Shown one piece after another: positions 1 through 7,439 of a stretch of DNA of 64,000 nt (position 1 is its first letter; the number at the start of each line of letters is the position of its first letter). The notes beneath the pieces were generated by a model. That model had not been told where the DNA came from. It made no database searches and saw only the letters and a list, made by a program, of their open reading frames with translations. This DNA is from Lysinibacillus_B sp050613145 (lineage in GTDB: Bacteria; Bacillota; Bacilli; Bacillales_A; Planococcaceae), in contig NZ_CP192507.1 of NCBI RefSeq assembly GCF_050613145.1, positions 868,001 through 932,000 on the forward strand, given 5' to 3'. Both the position numbers and the translations under genes were made by a program.

Positions 1-1
1 G

Positions 2-82
2 GAAATGATGAAGCTACGTGATTCGGATAGCCGTGATAATCCTTACTGTAATGTGCATGAAATGATTCAAATCGTTTTTTAG
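2..82 (+). CDS. C-terminal fragment of a gene cut by the window edge
   Basis: An open frame enters from the left edge and ends at a TAG at 80-82, leaving 26 codons that end in HEMIQIVF. It is followed after about 45 bases by a strong intrinsic terminator, as expected for the end of a real gene. I do not recognise the family from so short a tail. The frame could in principle be chance, but the terminator supports a gene ending here. Confidence 0.45.
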   Translation, partial: EMMKLRDSDSRDNPYCNVHEMIQIVF

Positions 83-127
83 GGATAAAGTATATGTTTT
101 CAAGAAAATTCACATAAGAAGGACAAC

Positions 128-161
128 AACTCGCGCTATTTTGGCGCGAGTTATTTTTTTT
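128..161 (+). terminator. Intrinsic terminator
   Basis: A perfect 9-bp GC-rich stem (AACTCGCGC at 128-136 with GCGCGAGTT at 144-152) is followed by a run of T. It ends the partial gene at the window start. Confidence 0.9.
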
Positions 162-239
162 GCGATTGCACTTGGAAAGCAGGTTTATGCAATCACTAAA
201 AAAGAATTTTTAGAAAATATAGAATAATTTTAGGTTTAG

Positions 240-309
240 GGTTGTTTTATTAGATTAAGTATAATAAAATAACCTTAAATATATAAAACCTAGCTGAATT
301 ATAGGTTTT
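240..309 (+). promoter_or_regulatory. Promoter/operator region of the ABC importer operon
   Basis: A TATAAT box lies at 260-265; I see no good -35 hexamer. The box sits inside an imperfect 13-bp inverted repeat (240-252 with 262-274, one mismatch). A second inverted repeat, AAAACCTA (285-292) with TAGGTTTT (302-309), lies in the presumed leader just before the ribosome binding site. The arrangement suggests a regulator-controlled promoter. The regulator is not identifiable from sequence alone. Confidence 0.5.
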
Positions 310-328
310 AATAGAGAGGTGACATTGT

Positions 329-1108
329 ATGGCTGCACCAATCGTAAAAATTGAGCAAGTATCGAAATCCTATCACTCACAGGGGCAGGATACACTCGTT
401 TTAAGTAATATTTCACTCGACGTAGAAAAAGGTGAAGTCATTTCGATTTTAGGGAAAAGTGGCTGTGGTAAAAGCACATTGCTGAATTGTATAGGCGGCT
501 TTGAACAAGTAAATGAAGGGCATATTTTGCTAGACGGGCAAGAAGTAAAAAAGCCAAGCAAACGCTGTATGATGTTAATGCAAAATTATGGACTGTTACC
601 TTGGCGCTCTGTACAGAAAAACGTAGAGCTAGGATTAGAGGGGATGAATCTTTCAAAATCAGAGATACATGAAAGAGTAAATGATTATTTAGAAATGGTA
701 GGGCTTGCGGACCGTGCCAATGCATTTCCGAGTGAGTTATCTGGGGGAATGCAACAGCGTGTAGCGATTGCACGAGCACTTGCTATTCAGCCCGAAGTCA
801 TTTTAATGGATGAACCTTTTGGGGCACTTGACACATTTACACGCTATTATTTGCAAGATGAGCTGATTCAAATTCAAAAGCGAGAGCAGACAACGATTGT
901 GCTTGTAACACATGATATTGATGAAGCGATTTATTTATCAGACCGCATTTTTATTATGAGTGCAAATCCAGGGCAAGTGCATAAAGAGATTAAAATCCAG
1001 GGCTCGAAACCACGTGATCGCTCGGATTCGGATTTTCAGCATTATCGTGAGCTAATATTTAATGAATTCCAGTTTACAAATAAACAAGCAATTGAATACA
1101 ACATTTAG
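329..1108 (+). CDS. NitT/TauT-family ABC transporter ATP-binding protein
   Basis: This is the cytoplasmic ATPase subunit of an importer of the nitrate/sulfonate/taurine type. Walker A GKSGCGKST is at residues 42-50, the Q-loop near Q85, the signature LSGG at 137-140 and Walker B ILMDE at about 158-162, followed by a D-loop and the switch His in VTHD. The length of 259 aa matches SsuB/TauB proteins. It is the first gene of a three-gene operon with the lipoprotein and permease that follow. The substrate cannot be told from the ATPase; aliphatic sulfonates, taurine or a pyrimidine precursor are all possible. The ATG follows an AGAGGTGA ribosome binding site. Confidence 0.92.
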   Translation: MAAPIVKIEQVSKSYHSQGQDTLVLSNISLDVEKGEVISILGKSGCGKSTLLNCIGGFEQVNEGHILLDGQEVKKPSKRCMMLMQNYGLLPWRSVQKNVELGLEGMNLSKSEIHERVNDYLEMVGLADRANAFPSELSGGMQQRVAIARALAIQPEVILMDEPFGALDTFTRYYLQDELIQIQKREQTTIVLVTHDIDEAIYLSDRIFIMSANPGQVHKEIKIQGSKPRDRSDSDFQHYRELIFNEFQFTNKQAIEYNI

Positions 1109-1118
1109 GAGGAAAAGC

Positions 1119-2060
1119 ATGAAAAAGGTTTATGGATTATTCGTATTATTGTTCGTACTTGTACTTGCAGCGTGCAGCAATGATGAGGCAACCACTTCGT
1201 CAGCTGACGGTGAAAAGCCAACAATAAAAATTGGTTATTTACCCATCACACATGCTGTACCGCTTTATATGCAAACAGACAGTGAATATGAAGATTACAA
1301 GTTAGAATTAGTGAAATTCGGTTCATGGCCAGAGTTGATGGATGCTTTAAATACAGGAGCTATTGACGGGGCATCGGTACTTATTCAGCTAGCAATGAAT
1401 GCAAAGGAAAAAGGTATTGATTTAAAGGCAGTTGCACTCGGTCACCGCGATGGCAATGTATTAGTCGGTGCACCACATATTGAATCAGTAGAAGATTTAA
1501 AAGGGGAATCATTCGCTATTCCAAGTCGTTTCTCGACGCATAATATTTTGCTATATGAAATGCTACAGAAACACGGAATCGCTTATGAAGATGTCAATGT
1601 TATTGAACTACCACCAGCAGAAATGCCAGCTGCGTTAGCGGAAGGTCGTATTGCAGGGTATGTAGTAGCAGAGCCATTTGGGGCGATTTCAGTGGCACTT
1701 GAAAATGGTAAAGTCCTTTATCAATCAGAAGAAATTTGGCAAGATTCCATCGACTGTGGGTTAGTATTACGCGGTCAATTTATCGATAAAAATCGTGAAT
1801 TAGCAAAAAGCTTCGTAAGCGATTATGCAGTAGCTGGCGAGTTAGCAGAAGCAAAAGATGCTCACACACATGAAGTAGTAAATGAATATTTAACGGTTGA
1901 AGAAAATGTTTTAGATTTATCACTAGAGTGGATTTCATACGATAATTTAAAAATCGAAGAAGAGAGTTATGCCGTTTTACGTGAAGCACTACTTGAAATG
2001 GGCTTATCCGAAAATCCACCAGCTTACGAGGATTTCGTAGATCCAACTTTATTTAACTAA
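1119..2060 (+). CDS. ABC transporter substrate-binding lipoprotein (SsuA/TauA/THI5-like)
   Basis: This is the extracellular solute receptor of the importer. I chose the ATG at 1119 because it follows a strong GGAGGAAAAG site and gives a clean lipoprotein signal peptide with lipobox LAAC at residues 16-19, giving 313 aa. The body has the periplasmic-binding-protein type 2 pattern of the NMT1/SsuA family: KIGYLPITHAVPLYM early, then the VEDLKGESFAIPS hinge and AEPFGAI. It begins 10 bases after the ATPase gene and is followed by the permease. The ligand is unknown. Confidence 0.9.
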   Translation: MKKVYGLFVLLFVLVLAACSNDEATTSSADGEKPTIKIGYLPITHAVPLYMQTDSEYEDYKLELVKFGSWPELMDALNTGAIDGASVLIQLAMNAKEKGIDLKAVALGHRDGNVLVGAPHIESVEDLKGESFAIPSRFSTHNILLYEMLQKHGIAYEDVNVIELPPAEMPAALAEGRIAGYVVAEPFGAISVALENGKVLYQSEEIWQDSIDCGLVLRGQFIDKNRELAKSFVSDYAVAGELAEAKDAHTHEVVNEYLTVEENVLDLSLEWISYDNLKIEEESYAVLREALLEMGLSENPPAYEDFVDPTLFN

Positions 2061-2083
2061 TACTGACGGAGGGTAGCAATGCT

Positions 2084-2842
2084 ATGTTAAAGAAACTTTC
2101 ACCAATCGCTATTGGATTTATTTTACTCATTGCATTGTGGCAAATTGCTACAGTCGTTGGTGGACATCAGGCAGCGCTTTTCCCTCCGCCATCCAAAGTG
2201 GGAGAAGCATTGGTGTCCATTATCTCAGATGGCTCCATTTTTACACATATACAAATTAGTTTATTTCGCTTCTTTACAGGCTATTTATTGGCCATTGTTG
2301 TAGCAGTTGTACTTGGATTAGTGCTTGGTCGATTACCGACTGCTTGGTCTGTGCTAGATCCGATTGTACAAGTACTGCGTCCCGTATCACCGATTGCATG
2401 GTCACCATTTATTGTATTATGGTTCGGTATTGGGAATATGCCAGCGATTGTCATTATTTTCATCGCTGCGTTTTTCCCGGTGCTATTATCGACTGTATCT
2501 GCAGTGAAAAAAGTGGATAAAACGTATTTACGTATCGCCGCAAACTTAGAAATGTCTCAAGCAGAAACATTGCGAAAAATTGTTCTTCCAGCTTCATTCC
2601 CAATGATCGCAAATGGTCTCCATATGGCGTTAGGGACTGCTTGGATTTTCCTAGTAGCAGGCGAAATGGTTGGCGCACAATCGGGTCTTGGTTTCTTGAT
2701 TGTTGATGCGCGAAACTCATTAAGTCTTGATGTTGTTATGGCAGGGATTGTTGTAATTGGTGTGCTTGGTCTTATGTTAGATAAGCTCATCCATTATTTT
2801 GAGGCATGGGTCAATCGCATTTGGGGCGGTGTGAAAGCATAA
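2084..2842 (+). CDS. ABC transporter permease (SsuC/TauC type)
   Basis: A 252-aa inner-membrane permease with about six hydrophobic segments and a BPD_transp_1 fold. The EAA loop that contacts the ATPase is recognisable around ANLEMSQAETLRKIVLPASFPMI. The start at 2084 has a GGAGGG site 10 bases upstream; a nearby ATG at 2079 is out of frame. It is the last gene of the importer operon and ends at a palindromic terminator shared with the convergent hxlR-type gene. Confidence 0.92.
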   Translation: MLKKLSPIAIGFILLIALWQIATVVGGHQAALFPPPSKVGEALVSIISDGSIFTHIQISLFRFFTGYLLAIVVAVVLGLVLGRLPTAWSVLDPIVQVLRPVSPIAWSPFIVLWFGIGNMPAIVIIFIAAFFPVLLSTVSAVKKVDKTYLRIAANLEMSQAETLRKIVLPASFPMIANGLHMALGTAWIFLVAGEMVGAQSGLGFLIVDARNSLSLDVVMAGIVVIGVLGLMLDKLIHYFEAWVNRIWGGVKA

Positions 2843-2844
2843 TA

Positions 2845-2868
2845 AAAAAGCCTGAAGCTTCAGACTTT
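2845..2868. terminator. Bidirectional terminator between convergent genes
   Basis: The sequence AAAGCCTGAAGCTTCAGACTTT is a near-perfect palindrome flanked by A and T runs. It overlaps the stop codon of the HxlR gene and lies 3 bases after the permease stop, so it can serve both strands. Confidence 0.75.
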
Positions 2869-3285
2869 AACAGGACGAATATGTATATGTTCAACACGTT
2901 CGCCAGTTTTGCTTGAATAATAGCCAACTTCAACGCGGTGCTCGTCATTGTCAACAATTTCTTTGTAGCAAGTTTCAAGGTGTTCGGCACCCCAAATAAT
3001 CATCGCATTAAATACATGTTCGAGTGCGAGGCCTTTGTCAGTAAGTGTGTAGCGGTAGCGCGGAGGATGACTAATATATAGCTCGGACTTTGCGATACCA
3101 GCCTCTTCAAGTTCTTTTAATCGACTTGATAAGACATTCGCTGAAAGGCCAGGGAGTTTTAGCTTAATATCATTGAAATTTGATACACCAATCATCAGTT
3201 CGTGAATAATGAGTAGCGTCCATCGATCACCTAGAATATTTAATGTTTGTGCAATATTACACGGTAAGTCATAGCGAGTTTTCAT
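2860..3285 (-). CDS. HxlR-family winged-helix transcriptional regulator
   Basis: A 141-aa DNA-binding protein of the HxlR/DUF24 family: CNIAQTLNILGDRWTLLIIHELM, then LPGLSANVLSSRLKELEEAGI and YTLTDKG. A Cys near residue 9, in the position used by redox-sensing members such as HypR and YodB, precedes the first helix. The start at 3285 has an AAGGAGGAA site; a longer frame to 3318 lacks one. The gene is divergent from the DUF4242/flavoprotein pair and convergent with the importer operon, so it probably controls the divergent pair and perhaps itself. The inducer is unknown. Confidence 0.92.
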   Translation of the reverse strand: MKTRYDLPCNIAQTLNILGDRWTLLIIHELMIGVSNFNDIKLKLPGLSANVLSSRLKELEEAGIAKSELYISHPPRYRYTLTDKGLALEHVFNAMIIWGAEHLETCYKEIVDNDEHRVEVGYYSSKTGERVEHIHIRPVKV

Positions 3286-3314
3286 TATGATTCCTCCTTG
3301 TAATATTAGTATAA

Positions 3315-3334
3315 GCATTAAACTTATGTAATGC
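3315..3334. promoter_or_regulatory. Candidate HxlR operator
   Basis: A perfect 6-bp inverted repeat, GCATTA at 3315-3320 and TAATGC at 3329-3334 with an 8-bp spacer, lies in the 102-bp divergent intergenic region. Outer arms (GTAT and ATAC-like) extend it imperfectly. Position and symmetry suit a dimeric winged-helix regulator; binding is inferred. Confidence 0.45.
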
Positions 3335-3387
3335 GAGTATCAAAAATTAATTTACTTAAAAAATTTAATTTATAGGAGGAATTTCAA

Positions 3388-3903
3388 ATGGCTTTATTTT
3401 TAGTAGAATCAACAATTAACGAGGTATCGACAAAAGAGGAATTTTCAGCATTAGTTGAAAAAGTAAATGGAACAGATGCAGCAAATGTTATTGAGGTACA
3501 AGTAGCGAAAGGCTTTACACGTGCATATTTCATCATTGAAGCAGATGCTGAAGCGACAGTAAAATTAGCATTAGAAGCACAGGGCATAGCGATCGATTTA
3601 GTAAAAGAAGTACGTTTAATCGGTAAAGAGTTAGACGAAGTAAAAGCTGGTGGAGAACAAGTAAACTACTTAGTAGAGTGGGAAATTCCAGCAGAAATCA
3701 CAATGGAAAAATATTTAGAGCGTAAAAAGAAAAACTCTGTAAAGTATGAGGAAGTACCAGATGTGAAATTCTCTCGTACGTATGTATGTGAAGATATGAC
3801 AAAATGCTTATGCTTCTATGATGCACCAGACGAAGCAGCAGTAAAACGTGCACGTGAAGCAGTACAAACACCAATTACGTCATTAACAGAATTAGCAGAC
3901 TAA
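3388..3903 (+). CDS. Tandem DUF4242-like (ferredoxin-fold) protein
   Basis: A 171-aa soluble protein made of two similar halves. Residues 1-80 (LFLVESTI...FTRAYFIIEADAEATVKLA) and about 93-170 (YLVEWEIP...FSRTYVCEDMTKCLCFYDAPDEAAVKRA) both show the beta-alpha-beta pattern of DUF4242. One member of that family from Streptomyces has been described as a nickel-binding protein. Only the C-terminal half carries cysteines (C134, C140, C142), which could bind metal or be redox active. An AGGAGG site precedes the start. It is the first gene of a pair with a flavoprotein, opposite an HxlR regulator. Function is unknown. Confidence 0.75.
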   Translation: MALFLVESTINEVSTKEEFSALVEKVNGTDAANVIEVQVAKGFTRAYFIIEADAEATVKLALEAQGIAIDLVKEVRLIGKELDEVKAGGEQVNYLVEWEIPAEITMEKYLERKKKNSVKYEEVPDVKFSRTYVCEDMTKCLCFYDAPDEAAVKRAREAVQTPITSLTELAD

Positions 3904-3924
3904 GGATAGAAAGGAAGAGAGCAA

Positions 3925-4965
3925 ATGGCGATTGATACAAAGCGTTTACAGGCAATCATCGATGAAAAATTAAAGCCTGTCGTAAAAAAAGTAGATGAAC
4001 AGGCGTTTTATGCGGAGGATTATATAATCGCATTAGGAGAGGCAGGATTCTTCGATTCTACGACAAAAGACGAGGCGACAATTTTGCAGGATGAAGCATT
4101 CGTTGTGTTAGAAACAGCAAAAGTTTGTATGACAACGGCGTTTTGTGTATGGTGCCATTTAGCTGCTCTAACGTATATTCGAAAGTCGAGCAATCACTAT
4201 TTGCGAACAGCACTTTTGCCCAAGCTAGAAAATGGAGAACTACTCGGTGCAACAGGCTTATCGAATCCAATGAAATTTTACTCAGGGCTTGAAAAATTAC
4301 ATTTGTCTGCTGAAAAGGTAGAAGGTGGCTATGTTATTAATGGTATTTTACCTGCTGTTTCCAATCTAGGGAAGCGCCATTATTTTGGTGCGATCGCGAG
4401 TGTAGGGGAGCAAGAAGTCATGGTGCTTGTATCGACGCAAACAAAAGGACTTGAGTTAAAAGAGAAGGTTGGTTTTATCGGTGTGAATGGGAGTGCAACG
4501 TATACGTGTAAATTCGATCACGTCTTTATCCCACAAGAGCAAGTGATTGCTGAATTAGCAGGAGCCTTTTGTGATGTCATTCGTCCAACATTTATTTATT
4601 ATCAAGTACCACTTGGCGCGGGCGTTATTTCAGCGGCAGCAGAAGGAATTGAAAAGGTCAAAGCGAAGCAAAACGGTTGTAATGAGCATTTGCAAGTGCA
4701 AGCGGGTAAGCTATATGACAACTATGACCGTATTATGAATGAACTATATGTGCAAGCGAAAAATGTTTCATTAAAAAGTATTGTGGAAACGCGCCTACAA
4801 GCAGTTCAGGATACATTAGAGGCGGTACAGGCGAATATGCTTCATAATGGCGCAGCAGGCTATGTAGCAGGTAGCGTTGCCTCTCGCAAGTTACGCGAAG
4901 CCTATTTCTTTGCTAACTTAACACCGACTGTTCGTCATTTAGAAAAACTAAAAGTAAAATTGTAA
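3925..4965 (+). CDS. Acyl-CoA-dehydrogenase-superfamily flavoprotein
   Basis: A 346-aa protein with the acyl-CoA dehydrogenase/class D flavin monooxygenase layout: an N-terminal helical part, a middle beta domain (GATGLSNPMK, GGYVINGILPAVSN, GFIGVNGSATYTCKFDHVFIP) and a C-terminal helical bundle. It is shorter than typical dehydrogenases of about 380 aa. This subgroup includes sulfur-acquisition monooxygenases (SfnB/DszC-like) as well as true dehydrogenases, and I cannot decide between them. It begins 21 bases after the DUF4242 gene and is probably co-transcribed under HxlR control. A link to the nearby sulfonate-type importer is plausible but unproven. Confidence 0.72.
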   Translation: MAIDTKRLQAIIDEKLKPVVKKVDEQAFYAEDYIIALGEAGFFDSTTKDEATILQDEAFVVLETAKVCMTTAFCVWCHLAALTYIRKSSNHYLRTALLPKLENGELLGATGLSNPMKFYSGLEKLHLSAEKVEGGYVINGILPAVSNLGKRHYFGAIASVGEQEVMVLVSTQTKGLELKEKVGFIGVNGSATYTCKFDHVFIPQEQVIAELAGAFCDVIRPTFIYYQVPLGAGVISAAAEGIEKVKAKQNGCNEHLQVQAGKLYDNYDRIMNELYVQAKNVSLKSIVETRLQAVQDTLEAVQANMLHNGAAGYVAGSVASRKLREAYFFANLTPTVRHLEKLKVKL

Positions 4966-5071
4966 TTAAATAAATAGCACACATGCCCCTGTAAAATGAA
5001 AAATCGGTGATTCCTTATTCTTATTGTAAGAGTAAGGGTTTGCCTTTCATGTGACACAGTATATTCAATGC

Positions 5072-5108
5072 AGTACATCACTTTAATAATTAAGTGGTGT
5101 ACTTTTTG
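5072..5108 (+). terminator. Intrinsic terminator after the flavoprotein gene
   Basis: A 12-bp stem with one G-T pair (AGTACATCACTT at 5072-5083 with AAGTGGTGTACT at 5092-5103) is followed by TTTTTG. It ends the DUF4242/flavoprotein operon about 110 bases after the stop codon. Confidence 0.85.
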
Positions 5109-5265
5109 TTTTATAAGGATGAAATTTTAAAAAGCTACCGTAGAAAAGAATAAAAAAATGGGTAGTGCATCATTTTGAGATATAAGTGACACAATACAAT
5201 GCAACGTATCATCTATTATTCTGCAACTAATGGAGCTGGAAATGATGAGTAGAAGGTGTTAAATC
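5109..5265 (+). other. Intergenic region before the CorA gene
   Basis: No gene is visible. The stretch holds an imperfect second copy (about 5187-5212, GTGACACAATACAATGCA) of a segment present before the terminator (about 5051-5076, GTGACACAGTATATTCAATG). A TTGAGA at about 5175 could be a -35 hexamer, but I see no convincing -10 at the right distance. Confidence 0.35.
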
Positions 5266-6222
5266 ATGATTGATTTTATTGGTGTGACGTATGAGCATAC
5301 GCTCGAAAAAGAAATAACTTTAAGTCATGTGAATTTGTCTAAATATAAGTGGATTTGGGTTGATTTTAATGCCCCTACGGATGAAGAGATACGGCATTTA
5401 GCAGATACTTTTCATTTTCATCCCCTTGCCATTGAAGATTGTGTCTATAGGCTACAAAGACCTAAATTAGATTATTATGATAATCATACTTTTTATGTGA
5501 CACATATTGTGAGGGAGGAAAATAAAGAAGTTATAAAAGAAGAATTAGATTTTTTTGTTGGAGAAAAATTTGTCGTTACTTTTCATCGGAAACCGTCGAA
5601 CGAAGTAACTCAAGTGAGAGATCGATTGTTTGCTCAAAAAAACCTGGATAAATGGGATACTTTTTATGTGTTTTATCAAATTTTGGATAAGATTGTAGAC
5701 AATTACTTCCCACTTATTTATAAGATTGAAGATGAATTAGACAAAATTGAACATAATACACAAAATAAATCCATGAATAATCTAATGACTCAATTATTTG
5801 ATACAAGATATATGTTATTAAATTTAAGGCACACGGTTAATCCAATGAGGGATTTACTTTATCGTATGTTAAATTCCCAACATTTAATTGAAATTAAAAA
5901 TAGAAGAGAATATTTTTCTGATATTTATGATCACTTACTGAAATTATCAGAAATGGTTATGTCAAACCGAGAATTGACTGCGGATATAAGAGACAGTTAT
6001 TTGTCATTGAATTCTCATCAAACGAATAATGTGATGAAAGTTTTAACAATTATTACATCTATTTTTGCTCCCTTAACTTTTATCGCAGGGATATATGGAA
6101 TGAACTTTGAAAATATACCTGAATTAACTTGGAAATATGGTTATTTCCTTTCTCTAGGGATAATGTTGGTCATTGGCGTATTGATGTATCTTTGGTTTAG
6201 GAGAAAGGGGTGGTTCCAATAA
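5266..6222 (+). CDS. CorA-family Mg2+/Co2+ transporter
   Basis: A 318-aa divalent-cation channel of the inner membrane. The large N-terminal cytoplasmic funnel domain is followed by two C-terminal membrane helices, separated by the diagnostic GMN motif (residues 278-280, in YGMNFENIPE) at the pore mouth. A short basic tail follows the second helix. The length matches Bacillus YfjQ-like CorA proteins. The gene stands alone. The family is normally gated by intracellular Mg2+. Confidence 0.95.
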   Translation: MIDFIGVTYEHTLEKEITLSHVNLSKYKWIWVDFNAPTDEEIRHLADTFHFHPLAIEDCVYRLQRPKLDYYDNHTFYVTHIVREENKEVIKEELDFFVGEKFVVTFHRKPSNEVTQVRDRLFAQKNLDKWDTFYVFYQILDKIVDNYFPLIYKIEDELDKIEHNTQNKSMNNLMTQLFDTRYMLLNLRHTVNPMRDLLYRMLNSQHLIEIKNRREYFSDIYDHLLKLSEMVMSNRELTADIRDSYLSLNSHQTNNVMKVLTIITSIFAPLTFIAGIYGMNFENIPELTWKYGYFLSLGIMLVIGVLMYLWFRRKGWFQ

Positions 6223-6229
6223 TCATTTG

Positions 6230-6262
6230 TTGGACTAATGGAGACACTAGTCCAATAACATT
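6230..6262 (+). terminator. Hairpin after corA-type gene
   Basis: TTGGACTA (6230-6237) pairs perfectly with TAGTCCAA (6248-6255). Only a weak T-rich tract follows, so this is a probable but not strong terminator. Confidence 0.5.
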
Positions 6263-6389
6263 TGTTTCACAATGGCCAAGTTGCCAAACAGTCTAAGTTA
6301 ACTGCAGATAAAGAGACGAATAGTTGCGCTGTAAAAATAGGATTATAACTATTAAAAATTTCATCTAAAACAGTTAAGAAAGAATTATA

Positions 6390-6893
6390 TTACTGCAACA
6401 CCTCATGCTTTTTATAGTCTGTTGCAATAGTAGGTAATTCTTGATAAGAAGTAGCAACGACTTCGTTTAATCCTTCTCTGTCCAATGTAAGTACTAATAC
6501 TTCTGTATTTTCACTTTTTATGAGCATATACCAAGCCAATGTGAATGTATTAATTGTTTCGATTTTTTGGATATCTTGTAGCATATTATACGTATTTTTT
6601 AACAGCATATCTTCTGTTAAAAACTCGGATGTTTGTAATTGTAATAATACATCTTCTTTATCGTCCTTTGGTGTTACTTGAATATCTAAAATGGCATTTT
6701 CCAATAGGTGTGTAGTTGAAATTTGTGCGATAGTGGTCATCGTTGAATAACCTGGTGTTGTTTGTGTTACTTTGTTTTCCAACTGATTTTGCTGCTGATC
6801 GCTTGGTTCATCTACCATGAAAATATTGATACCGCCAACAATAATTAAAAAGAATAATAAAACCATATATAGCTTCGTGAATTTTCTAAACAT
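6390..6893 (-). CDS. Hypothetical membrane-anchored protein
   Basis: A 167-aa protein with one N-terminal membrane helix (about residues 9-26) preceded by basic residues. A polar extracytoplasmic domain follows, starting with a Gln/Asn-rich linker. I do not recognise the family. The domain alternates hydrophobic beta-like segments (LLENAILDIQVT, VLLQLQTSEF) with a helix near residues 100-118. The start has a GAGGGA-like site. The gene is convergent with the CorA gene and followed upstream on the same strand by a small gene. Confidence 0.65.
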   Translation of the reverse strand: MFRKFTKLYMVLLFFLIIVGGINIFMVDEPSDQQQNQLENKVTQTTPGYSTMTTIAQISTTHLLENAILDIQVTPKDDKEDVLLQLQTSEFLTEDMLLKNTYNMLQDIQKIETINTFTLAWYMLIKSENTEVLVLTLDREGLNEVVATSYQELPTIATDYKKHEVLQ

Positions 6894-6978
6894 TATAGTC
6901 CCTCACGTTCCTAGTTGTTCTATTTGGGATTATACGAAGGAATAATTATAAATGCAAATCAGTAGCTGTAAAAGCCAT

Positions 6979-7010
6979 CATAAAAGAGGTGACTCGAAGA
7001 CAGAGTCACC
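6979..7010 (-). terminator. Terminator of the 50-codon gene
   Basis: Read on the minus strand, GGTGACTC (7010-7003) pairs with GAGTCACC (6995-6988) and is followed by TCTTTTAT. It lies just after the small gene at 7020-7172. Confidence 0.7.
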
Positions 7011-7019
7011 CCTAGTTTG

Positions 7020-7172
7020 TTAAATAGCATGTTCATCATCGTATTCTTTAGGCAATTGTTCTTTATAAAAGAGGAATGATTCGTCTTCTAATTGATGCAT
7101 CTTTTCTTCGTTAATACCAATCGCTAGTACACCAGAAAAAATTGTTTCCCACCATGTTTCAGTAATAATCAT
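7020..7172 (-). CDS. Small unknown protein, 50 aa
   Basis: A short frame begins MIITETWWETIFSG and ends KEYDDEHAI. It has an excellent AAGGAGGCAA ribosome binding site about 9 bases upstream of the ATG and a terminator hairpin just past the stop, which makes it a convincing gene despite its size. The N-terminal 20 residues are hydrophobic with a WW pair and could form an amphipathic or membrane-associated helix. The rest is strongly acidic. I do not recognise the family. Confidence 0.7.
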   Translation of the reverse strand: MIITETWWETIFSGVLAIGINEEKMHQLEDESFLFYKEQLPKEYDDEHAI

Positions 7173-7439
7173 AAAAATTGCCTCCTTCTTTTCGCTAAAA
7201 CTATATGTCTTATTATTCGGAAAATTTTTGGCACCTTAGCTGTTCATTTGTAAACGGCTAAAGCAAATGTTACGATTTCTGAAAAGCCACAAAGGATTTT
7301 ATAGATTATTTATGTAATCTATACCGTTAATATGTGTGATTGAATATAGATTATGCATAAATTTTTTTGAAGGTCTGTTTAAGTGAAGTGTTGATATTAT
7401 AAAATAGGTGTTCTTGCTTTATAGAAGAGGAGGATGGTT

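Noticed and set aside
1062..1118. Upstream start for the binding-protein gene inside the ATPase gene
   Set aside because: The ATG at 1119 has a strong ribosome binding site and gives a correct lipoprotein signal peptide.
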